The notes beneath the pieces are model-generated. The model worked only from the letters and a program-made list of their open reading frames with translations, did not search any database and was not told the origin of the DNA. Below are positions 51,406-61,749 of a stretch of DNA of 64,000 nt, piece after piece. The position numbers and the translations under genes are program-made. The first letter of the stretch is position 1; every line of letters begins with the position of its first letter. This DNA comes from Trebouxia sp. TZW2008 (Eukaryota; Chlorophyta; Trebouxiophyceae; Trebouxiales; Trebouxiaceae), in the NCBI GenBank assembly GCA_002118135.1, contig BDIU01000317.1:56293-120292 (forward strand), read 5' to 3'.

Positions 51406-52106
51406 AGCAAGAGCATGAAATTCAGCATTTGTGTGTATGATGAGATGTTCAACAATGCCCAGCTGAACGCCATTTGAGTGACGTGACTAAACTTGAAGCA
51501 CTTGGTGATCCTGAGGCATGTACACTGAAATGATTTGCGTTATTGTTGTGCACATTTTAGCTGTATGTAAGCTTGGTTGCCCAGATTGGCCTAAACAGGC
51601 AAAAGCACAGACCCTTTTTGTGCAGCTGCATGCATATATACGTATGAAAGCCCAGGAAACACCTGGAATGTCTGCATTCAAAAGTGTCACGCTGCCATTC
51701 AATGCACAGAAAATGCTTGCAGGCTGCTGAAACATCAACAGCTACTAGTTCATTTGGCTGCCTTTGTGCAGGCTTGAATCTGAACTTCCTTGCAGGCCTT
51801 CACATCTCCATCCCGCACGTCCTGGACTGTGTCATATTCGCCTGCAACATATCACACATGCACGTCTCTAACTGTTGAATCAACAGCTTGACTTGCTGTG
51901 CGTTGCCATGGACTATTGCCGGTGATGGCTTGCGGCATGCACCATGCACCCTTGACCGGGAATTCTCCAATTACACGCAGAGCCTGGTTGACGCAGCAAA
52001 GGAAATCTCGACGAAATGGTAGAAAGGCGTGTATATGCTATCAGCAGGTGTGTGCTTGTCTGTAACGACACTGTGACCAGCCATGTTTTGGCTGATTGAA
52101 AAGGCA
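51406..52106. other. Intergenic region before the P-loop kinase gene
   Basis: CpG-poor to about 51890, then CpG-rich to the P-loop kinase start. An ATG at about 51918 opens a short Arg-rich reading frame that could be a targeting exon, but its donor phase does not fit the next exon, so I leave it out. Confidence 0.5.
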
Positions 52107-53229
52107 ATGCCGCTATTTTGGCTGCAGAAGCTCCGCCCTTTTCAATATATGCACCAGGCATATCAAAACTTGGCTCTCAGGGTCTTGGATGCGTCGGAGT
52201 ACACTCCTGCAGACAGCAAGTAAGGTGCACATCATACAGCTTCTCCTCAAGCTGGTAGTGTTGTCAATTGTGTGCGCCCTGATGACTTGCATGCCTCTTC
52301 AGGTACATGGTTGGTATAGCTGGTTCTCCTGGCAGCGGCAAGTCTACCACAGCCAAAGCAGTTTGTGCTGTGATCAATTCCATGCGCCCAAGATTAGACA
52401 AGCACCATTGTGCTGTTGCTGTTGGCATGGACGGTGATGCAGCTTATGATTGTGACACGAGGTGTGACCAGCCTCATCTGTACAGTCTAGCAAAAGCCAA
52501 TGTATTGACATGTAGGCTATCATTATACACGGCAACAGCTGGATCAATTTCCAGACCCCGATGAAGCGCATGCCAGACGGGGGGCGTATTGGACATTTGA
52601 TGGCAAAGCCTTTGTCAACAAGATGCAGGAACTGCGGACACAAGGTGCGTACTCCAGCTAGTCGCAATGGCCTGTCAGTGAGCAAGCAGCAAGGGCTTGT
52701 CAATTTTCAGTGTCAAGTGCTTTGTCAAGGCGTCTGAGCATCCAGCTAGATGCAAGACAACAAATCCGCTAACATCTTTTGATGTAGGTGAGGTCACCCT
52801 ACCCTCTTTTGATCACGGGGTGGGTGATCCAGTGGCAGATGCCATCACAATCATACCACAAAACAAAATCATTCTCGTAGAGGGGAACTACCTGTTGTTA
52901 GGTATGAAAGTGTAATTAAGATGCTCAGTCAGCAGAGCATTTTGCTACAAGCCTTGCCAGTCCCGCTGATGTGTGTATTGACAATGCGCCAATGTCATGC
53001 AGACCTGCCTCCCTGGCAAGATCTTCAAAATGTGTTTCATGAAACGTGGTATATTGATTGTGACGTTGACACTGCTATGGATCGAGTCTTTGAGCGTCAG
53101 GTTGGACATGGACGCACCCCTGAGGTTGCTAGGTGGAGGGTGGAGAACAATGATCGCAAGAATGCATTGCTGATTGCTGAGACAGCTGCAAGAGCAGACT
53201 TGCTGGTGCCATCCTTACCAGAGCAGTGA
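52107..53229 (+). CDS. P-loop kinase of the uridine kinase / phosphoribulokinase-like family
   Basis: A small-molecule kinase related to plant and fungal uridine-kinase-like proteins; the substrate is not established. Exons 52107-52219, 52303-52433, 52516-52644, 52788-52901 and 53003-53229 join in phase to 237 residues. P-loop GSPGSGKSTTA is near residue 46. MDG joins GYHYTRQQLDQFPDP in the next exon, the substrate-binding DGYHY motif of the family. Then follow AHARRGAYWTFD, PSFDHGVGDP, IILVEGNYLLL (Walker B-like strand) and WYIDCDVDTAMDRVFERQV with a lid arginine pair. The C terminus is ARADLLVPSL. The ATG at 52107 is in frame and close to the family start; an upstream targeting exon cannot be excluded. 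Length fits the family (about 220-300). Confidence 0.87.
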
Positions 53230-54719
53230 GGAGTGTTATGACGACAGATTTGGCTGCCACTGGAATACAGTGTTGCACAACACCGCTTTGATACAGTTTT
53301 ACCGCCTTTGCTCAACACCACTGCTCAGCGTCGCTGAAACACATGACCCAATACCAGATAGCTTGGATCAGGGTGTACTCATTAGTATTCTGCTAGTACT
53401 AGGGTGGACAGGCATGCATGCTGGGGCAAAAGTTCATGCAAACTGGAGCTGAGGCTGACCCTGTGTATACGCAGGTGCCATATGCTCAAGACATAGCTGA
53501 CAAACTTGAACTCAGGGTCAAAACTTGCTTCACAGGCAGTTTCGCACTATGAAAGCAAAATATTATAGCGCTGTGCACACGTACTGAACACCATTATTGC
53601 AGCAATTTTGACAGTACTGTACTCACGTATACTAAAATGACTAGCGGTGCATCGCCTATGTCATCTAGTCTGAGGCAGCTCACAGCCACAGTTTTCTACC
53701 CTGCCAGATGCAACTTCACGAAGCCGCAAGGCATTTACGTGCAGCTCTTGCTTTTAGAGTTTTGACGCGTGACTTTGACATTTTTGCCGCGCAAAGTTGA
53801 ACATGAGTCATCAGCATTACGAGGCAAGAGCCAAACTAGGTCAACCGAAGGCTTTGGAGACCAAACGGCGTTTGAATTTGCCACTGCTAGGCGTGCCTGG
53901 AACACGGGGGCTTAGACAAGATCATGCTCAGGATGAAAGCCTTGTTGTGTTATACATGAGAAAGACAGTGTTGGTCTGCCAGCAATTGCTGCGATGCATC
54001 AGCACACATCGGTGACACGCAAGGCGACCACTGCTCAAGCTTGATCGAAGGGGCAGGCTGTAACCTTCTTGCGGCGGCACATCACGGACGGATGCGTAGC
54101 TTCTGACGGGCAGCTTTCAAGAAGGCTGCACGTATGCAGACCCGATGTGCAGCCACCATCAAATCGTTATCGGGCCGGCGCAAGCATCCGGCGAACGCCG
54201 ACTGTTCCGTAGGTCAGTCCTTGTTGTTGAGCGTCGCAAGGCAGAGTTTCTCATTTGACGTGATCGATGGCTTTCTTGCTCTTTGATGTTGTTGGATGGG
54301 GGACTGAATGGGCGTGTTATAGCAGGGGTTGCAGCTTCGCTGCTGATCTGCCGGTGACTGTGATCCCCGGCACGAAGCCAAGCATGCTTAACTGTACAGG
54401 ACCTCAGGTAAATATATGGCATACATCAGACTTCAGTCTCTGACTGGTGATGTGTGCAAGAACTTCGACAATTTCACATAGCCTGCTCATAGCCTGCCTT
54501 AGCAGGCTATCAGCAGCCCCTGACAGATTACTTACTGCTTGATTGTTGACTTATGTAGAGCTATTTGCATCTCAATCACAATTTCAGCAACTCGATATTG
54601 TTGCTGCAGGCTACTATCATCACCTCAGCAATCAACACTGTCAAAGCAGCATCAGAGTCTACCTTGATCAGCACAGCATACAACTGTCAAAGCTGCACAG
54701 CTGTCCTCTGTTGAACAGT
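53230..54719. other. Intergenic region with CpG-rich block
   Basis: About 1.5 kb. CpG-rich from about 53640 to 54330, suggesting the promoter and 5' leader of the next gene. Plus-strand ORFs from about 53803 (MSHQHYEARAKLGQPKAL) and about 54134 could be first exons but have no homology. No RNA gene is recognisable by eye. Confidence 0.45.
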
Positions 54720-57700
54720 ATGCAGCGTCCTAACTGGCTAACAGAAGCAACACACAGCAGCATCAAAGAAAGCACAATGCCAGACGCTGACAACGCATCT
54801 CTTGATGCTGATATTGCTGACATGCTGGACGACAGTTGCTGGACGGATCTGCCAGACGTTGATCAACACAGTTCATGGGATTCTCAGGCGCGGAATCTGT
54901 TTGACACAGACCTTGGCAGTTTGCCCTCAACTGACCTATTGGGCAGTGACAAAGCGTTGGACATTGACTTGTTTGCAACAGAGAAGCTGGATGATGCAGT
55001 ACCAGACTTTGAGCTTGCTCTGCTGATGGCGGATGCAAACACAAACTTCACATCAGCACCAGACACACAGCAGGACATGGACGCCTCAGCAAACAACATC
55101 CATGTTGCAGAAAGCTTGTTGCCGCAGCCTGATCAGCACAGATCTTGCACGCCAGTATCTAGAGGGACCGGCCAGCAAAGTAGTTGCAACTCTGACCTGT
55201 TTCATCTGGTGAGTCTACCAATTACCTTTGATGCTATCCATTTTCAAAGCTTTCTGGATCTGCATGAGCAATTTGACGAGCAGCTCATGTCTTCCAACAT
55301 GCAGCAAACAGCTCATGCTCTTGAAGATGCGGTAAACAGCTCACGCCCTTCAACATGCAACAAAAACCTCACGAGCTTCGACATGCAGCAAATGTGTGCT
55401 GATGCAAACAACATCTGCCTTGCAGGAGTCAGAACACAATGCAGCTACAGTGCCACAGCATGCCTCAGCTGGTGCCTCTATGGCTAGAGGCTCTGGTCTG
55501 CTTGAAGCCGTACATGAGAGGATTTGCCCTCAGGTCAGTCAGACAACTGATTGTGAGCCTCAAAGCTGCATCATTCACCATCTTTCTCTGCCTACAAACA
55601 TAGTCCAGACTGTGCATGGTGTACTGCATTGATTGCAAACCTCACTCATCAGAACAAAACCAGACTGAAATACAAAAAAATGATACCTTAAGCAAATTGG
55701 CCTGTTGAGACATGCTCATGTAGCCTCACCATTGCAAGCACACCTTTGACCTGCTATAGTTCTGAGCAACTGCTAACTGTGTCAACTTTTGCACCTTCTC
55801 AAGTTGTGCTCAAGTTGTTTCTGTGGTGAAGATGCAGGTGCGGGGCGTGGAGAATGCTGGCGCTCATGCACCAAGCATGCAGCTGTTGCCAGCACCGTCA
55901 CTGATGCCTGCCAGGCCTGCCAAGACCAGACTGCAACCAAAGAAGCCTGCCACTAAACGTAGCAAGGTGCAATTTCAGCTCCTTGAGTTACGATTGCTGC
56001 TTTGGCATGAGTGCTGCTTGGCAGTTCATGCGCAAGGCATGCTTATACATGCTGTCTTCTTGTTGAAGGTGGAGCATCTGTGCCAGCAGCATTTCGTTGC
56101 CCTTTGCACATCTGCAACTTGATGCTCTGCAAGGTTTGCTCACGTGGCAGAATTTTGGAGTACACTTGACAACATATGCCAACTTTTCCTGTGTCTCCAG
56201 TTTGCTGCTCAAGCCATATGACTTGTGGCTGTAGGCTTCCAAAGCAAGAAAGGTGTCCTCCTCAGGAAACTCTGCACGCCTGGCAAACAAGAAGCGCCTT
56301 GCCCGCAGCAGGCGCTTGCCAGTCAGCCCTGTTGCCAAGGCACTCCCTACCTCATTCTCCAGAGACAGATCAGTGCCCAGCAGCAAACGCTCTGTCAAGA
56401 CTGTTGCTACCCAAACAGAGCCTTTCAGCAATGCTGACGCTGATCACGTGCTGCCTGTAGACCCTGTAGACAACGTGGCTGAAGGCAGCGGGGTGCCAGT
56501 TTCAATAGCTGGACAAAAGACAAGAAGCCAGCAGGCAAAGCAGTCCAATGAGCCTGCTGCTGCCATCAGACCTCCTGCTTGGACTCTTCTGACGAAGAGT
56601 AGCATGCAACTGCGGCTCAAGCCATCAAAGGCAGACACAGCATCCCAGACTGAGTATGCAACTCAGCAAATTCAGACAACAGCAACGCCCACAGCTGAAC
56701 AATCCCAAGCTCAGGTATCAGACTTCAACAGCGAGACAAACCACAGCAGCCCATCAGTAGTGTCAGCGGGCAGGGCATCATCAGTTTGCCCTCCGGAGTT
56801 GCCCACTGGGGCTCTTGCCAGCAGCCCTGAGACAATTGCTACAGCAAGGACTGTTACAAGCAGCCCCGTGCCCACTGCACCTATAGACAGCCTGCCCTGG
56901 GCTGCTGCAAATCACCCTCCTGCAAGGGCTTCACCAAATGACTCTCCTGCCGGGGCTGCTGCCAACAGCCCTCATGCAGGGGCTGTTCCAAAAGGGCCTC
57001 CGTCTGGGCTGCTGACCTCAAGCCCTCATGCAGGGGCTGCTCTAGATGCCCCGCCCAACAGCCTCCTTGATACAAACCTCTCTACAGGAATCATGGCAAA
57101 CAGCCCAAGTGCAGACTCCAACACAGCAATTGTAAATGTGCCAAGGCAGCAGTCAGCTTCTGCAGGTCTGCACACAGATTTCAGCTCAGATGACAACGCA
57201 AAGACAGAGACGGACAACATTCTGATGGACAGTAGCCACCCTGCTGACAGGGTCCACTCCAAGCAAGTGGACAGGTTGTCTGCCGCAACTAGATTCAAGC
57301 CAGCGGGCTCCAGGAGAGAAGTCGCCAGGCAGACGATGAGATCACGCAATGCTGGTTTCATGTTCCCATCAGAGGTGGAGGCTATCAGCGCCCTTGGCAA
57401 AGCTCACAACCGGGTGCAGCAGCCAATCAAGCCCCAAGCAACAGCTGAAAGCCCTACGCTGTCTCAGGAGCAGCACAACACAGTAGCCAGTGAGGTACCT
57501 TCAGCACAGCTGTCCACATTCAGGCAGGAAACAGTCTGTGGGCAGTTGCTAGAGTCAGCAGACCTGCGTCCAAGGACTGCAGCCGGTCCAGGTAATCAGT
57601 TCAAGACAGCAGCAGCACCAGCAAGTTCCTGCCCAAGGCAGTCAGGCTACCTTCCAGCTGAGTCAGAAGCCTCAATGACGGAGGCATCTCAGGCATGTCT

Positions 57701-59736
57701 GCCAGTGCACCACCTGCCTCAGTCGGGGTATCATCAGCAGTGGTCCAGAGACAGCTCAGAGCACCACTCCTCAGATGATGACGTGACCTCTCCTAGAGGC
57801 AAGATTAGACTAGCTGAGCCGTTCTCTGGCGTCCTGCCAAGCATGCCTTGGCTCAAGCAATCAGCAGCAACAACAGTGACAGCAAAATGCGCTTCAGCAT
57901 CAGCTAGGTTGCCTGCTGCACAGAGCAGACAAGAGCACAGTCCCCAAGAGCACACAGCACTCGTGCAACAGGATGCACTACAAGCAGAGGAAATCAACAC
58001 AGATGCTCAATTGCAACCAAGGCCTCTCAACGCAGGCCACAGAGCAACACCATTGCTCAGTAGCAGCCCTCAACCAGCTGCCTTGTCTATCAGCAAGGAG
58101 ATAGCTGCTATTGGAGAGCCAGCTCAAGCTACGCTCCAAAGCTATGCTGCTATTAGCAACAGAGCCTATCTTAGCAAGCCTGGCGATGCAGCTGGCAATG
58201 ATAGACCTTATCTTGGCAGGCTAAGTAGTACAGCTGCAGTGCCGCTCAGCAGTCAAGATGAGCTGAAGTCAGACATCATGAGCACAGCAGGCTGCCGCAT
58301 CACCAGACGGTGTATGCAGCGCCTTCTCGAACCAGCTCCAGCACTGTCCAAGAGCAAAGCTGCAAAGCCTGCCTCAGCATTGCCTCAGAGAGCAGCAGCA
58401 CAGCTCACCACAGTGTTGCCAAAGAGCAAAGCAGCACAGCCTGCCACAGTATTGCCCAACAGCCAAGCAGTGAAGTCAACTGCAATACTGCACAAGGGAA
58501 CAGTAGCACAATTTGCGTTTACAGCAGGCAAGCCTCCTGCCAAGCCAGTCAAGAAGGCTGTCACAGGCAAGGCAAAGCACACAGCAACCAATGCAGGGCT
58601 GCCTCGGAGCCGAAAAGCGCCTTCAGCCATCCACAGGAAGACCAATGCTGAAGGCAAGGGCAGCAAACAGACACAAGCAAATGCCAAAGGCTCTGCTGTG
58701 GCTGTCACACAGCAGCAGCATCTCATGGCAGCTCCAGAGTCCAAGTTAAAGGCAAGCAAAGCTAGCTTGCTCAAGCATGCCACAACGGCAGGAAAGCAAT
58801 CAAACAACACTGACAGCAAACAGGCCTTGGCCAAGCCAGTTACTACACACAAGAAGTCACAGCAGGCAGCAGCGCCTGCAACTTCAGCATCACTGGCTGC
58901 GAATCCTACTCAGTCACTCAGCAGACAGCATGAGGCTGTAGATCAGCCTGCTCTCAGTAACTCAGCTTTTCCAACTTACAGCACAGGCAGTGATGTTTCA
59001 GATGCACCAGGTGCTGCTGCTGGCAGGGGCAGCATTAGGCAAGGTGACGTCAGGCAAGCTGACAGTGCGAGAGACATGACTAATGATGAGTCAACCCCAC
59101 TAGATGATCAGGCAGGCGCAAATGCATCTCAGAGCAGCTTGAAGCGGAGACAGTCTGATGCAAGCCAAAATGCAGTGCCAGCTAAGAAACCAAAGGTGAG
59201 AGCAATTGCGCGAGACATGCTTTGCATGGCATTAGCATTGTGTACTGATGTCCGTCTCTGATAGCATGTGTCTCATGCTGTATTTTTTAACTGGAGCAAT
59301 TTGTTCTTTGACTTTTGATTGCTGCAGATGAAGGTGCCTAAATCGGCCTCAAGCTATGAATATTTACTTTGCATCATGATTCTTGCGAGTCTCCTAGGTT
59401 GCAATTGCTTGACAACCAACAAATGGAGGATGCAATCACAAGAGCATGTCTTGCAGCGCTTGGCCTGTCCTTTGTCATGTCTTTCTGAAGCTTACTTAAT
59501 TGGCGGATTTGCACAGAGTAGAGTTCGAGTGTGTGTGCAGGCCCTTTGTGCCACAGCAGCAGGCCTGAACCCCAAGTTTCTGGCCACCAAGGAGGAGTTA
59601 CTGAAGCTGATCGGGGATAGAACTGGAGTAAGGGAGGGGGAGCTCCGGAACCGCATGGGCAACAACCCTGACACCAGCAAGGCCCTCAGGTGAATGACCA
59701 GTGTCATTGCCATCGCCGTCACAATCATCATCATCG

Positions 59737-59772
<36 letters not shown>

Positions 59773-60667
59773 ACATCATCATCATCATCATCATGTCGGT
59801 CATGTCGGTCATGTCGGTAATGCTTGGTAGTCGGGGTGTATGACCCTGCTGTTGCATACAGAAGAGCAACAGCTTGCCTGCATCAGCAACAACACTGACA
59901 TCAGCAAGGCCCTCAGGAAATTTGCTTGCCTATGTCAACAACAAGTTCTTCACTGTCTGCGCTTCGCATGCACCAGAGGTTGCAGCATAGGACAGCAAGG
60001 CTCTGAGGTGAACCACTTGCCTACATTTGCAATCTGTCCTTCAACAGCTCTGACTGTATTCAACATGGTCGAGAAATGTTACTACTTGACCAGGATCTCA
60101 GCTCTGTGTGATCAAGCACTTGAGAGGGGCAACACAAGTGATATGTGTTGTGTTGCCACAAAACTTGTCCTTTGATTGATGCTAGTATACCAGGGCGCCA
60201 GCTCTGTACACCCACTTGTCAAGGTGTCTTGAGGACCAAGGTACTATATGCGTGTCCAGAATGGGCGCCCTGGTATGCCATCACCATGCAGGACAGGGCA
60301 CTTTTTGATGATCAAGCTGAGGCTGCTGACTTCTGGTGTGCAACTGCGCATGACACGACCTATGGTGTCTGCAATCACAGTGTTACAGCTTCAGCCATGC
60401 TTAGTGCAATGCTTAGTGCATTGCCTTGAATTGGACACTGGCCCTTGCAGATAACTGCTTTCTCTTCCCCATTGCACATTCTTGCCACACGTGGTGACTG
60501 CTTTCATTTCTCAGTTGCATGTGCTTAACACATGTAGTGACTACAGGAGACTGCACAAGGAGGGTCTTCTGCTAAGGACAGGGCGAGGGGGCAGACCAGA
60601 CCCCTTCAAGTGGCAGAAAGCTCACACTGAGGCAGCAGGGCAGGACGCCAATGTTGATGACGCTTGA
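54720..60667 (+). CDS. Large low-complexity protein with C-terminal repeat-domain (winged-helix-like?) module
   Basis: I do not recognise the family. Exons 54720-55208, 55426-55533, 55838-55966, 56235-59195, 59541-59689 and 60547-60667 join in phase to 1,318 residues. The N terminus is acidic (DADIADMLDDSCWTDLPDV), like an activation domain. Basic stretches follow (KKPATKRSK and RLANKKRLARSRR), likely nuclear localisation signals. The 2.96-kb exon is Ala/Ser/Pro/Gln-rich with no fold evident. It ends AKKPK at a donor, and the last two exons make a compact module: GLNPKFLATKEELLKLIGDR, GVREGELRNRMGNNPDTSKA, then LRRLHKEGLLLRTGRGGRPD and PFKW. Its helix pattern followed by a Gly-Arg hairpin resembles a winged helix, suggesting DNA binding, but this is inference. 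The same module occurs in the next gene. The start ATG at 54720 is the first of two close in-frame ATGs. Confidence 0.75.
59704..60020 (+). repeat. Microsatellite and ghost copies of the module exon
   Basis: The intron after 59689 contains a long tca/atc trinucleotide run (about 59714-59793) and three copies of a 9-base catgtcggt unit (to about 59820). Beyond it, about 59885-59925 repeats the end of the module exon (aacaac, tgacatcagcaaggccctcagg) with the donor lost, and about 59990-60015 is a further short copy (cagcaaggctctgaggtga). Confidence 0.8.
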
Positions 60668-61749
60668 TCCAGCGCTACCTGAGGGCATGCATCATGGCGT
60701 GAGGTCTCATTTGTACCATGTATATGGAACTTTACCTCAGAGCATGTACATGGAGCTGCAAGACTTTGAATTCATAGAATTGTCTCTGCTCTTGTGAGCT
60801 TGCCAATGCGGGCCATGGACTATTGATGATGCTTTGACAGCGTTCTCAGCGTTATTCTGCACCCAAGCCTGTCTCAGAAGAACTGGAAAACATGTTGATA
60901 GGTCGCACATTGTGCACACTTGCTCAGGCAGTGCCGATAAAAGATTTGGGGTAGCTAAGGTATGCCGTGTGACTTTGGGGTTGGGACTAGAGAGACTGGC
61001 ACGTGCACAGCATCTGAGGCTGGCTGAAATGTAGTGAAACAGGTTGCAAATAAGGGAAGAAGCGATGATGGGCAGCATTTTGCCCATTCATGCTGAATTG
61101 GTAGAACATATTGAAGCCCTTACCAGCACTTTTTATGATGGCCACCATGGATTTTCTCGGTGTCGTTAGGAATAAAGGTGGGAATAAACAGCTCGCTTGC
61201 TTGATCTTGATTTGATAGGGTTCAAGCATTTTGAGGTTCATCACAGCGTACTTTGATGTTGACAATGTGGCTGCAGTTTTGCATGGAAGTGAACTGTCAT
61301 GACTATGATTTTACATCTGCCATGACTTGCCTAGATTGCTTACAGGAGCTCACACATTTGTGTAGATTGCTGAGTGAGACTGCGGCACAGACCCCACCCT
61401 GAGTTTTGACTTGAGGGAGACATGTCACGGTGTAAAACATTGCTGCATGCATGTGGTGTCTACATGCATTGACCATGCCGTGCATTGACTATGACAATGA
61501 CTGCATCCGCGTGACAACACCTTGTCATATCTTGCTGCAAGCCGCAAAGCTTGCTGACGCTAAGTGGCAGTCAACTGGCAACATCATGTACTGCATGCAT
61601 TTGTGCATTGCTGGAAGATGTGCCTAATTTGACCGGTTGTTCATTCCTAGACTGCATCGATCGATCGTGGGACAGCAGCCGACACAGCATGTCTCTTTGC
61701 CGACAAGAGTTGAGCTGTCACTGACAAAGGTGTATGTGCCGCCGTGAGA
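60668..61749. other. Intergenic region between the two related genes
   Basis: About 1.1 kb with no supported gene. Minus-strand 60987-61265 is open for 92 codons but has no recognised domain. CpG rises from about 61640 towards the next start. Confidence 0.45.

Noticed and set aside
53797..54015. Plus-strand ORF of 72 codons in the CpG-rich block
   Set aside because: Could be a first exon, but there is no homology and no phase-compatible link to the exon at 54720.
57734..58852. Minus-strand ORFs opposite the large low-complexity exon
   Set aside because: Mirror images of a 2.96-kb plus-strand exon that joins its neighbours in phase.
59492..59869. Minus-strand ORF of 125 codons with a long methionine run
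   Set aside because: It is the reverse reading of the tca/atc microsatellite in an intron.
60987..61265. Minus-strand ORF of 92 codons between the two related genes
   Set aside because: No recognised domain, no splice context and no CpG-rich start; could be a chance ORF or an old insertion.
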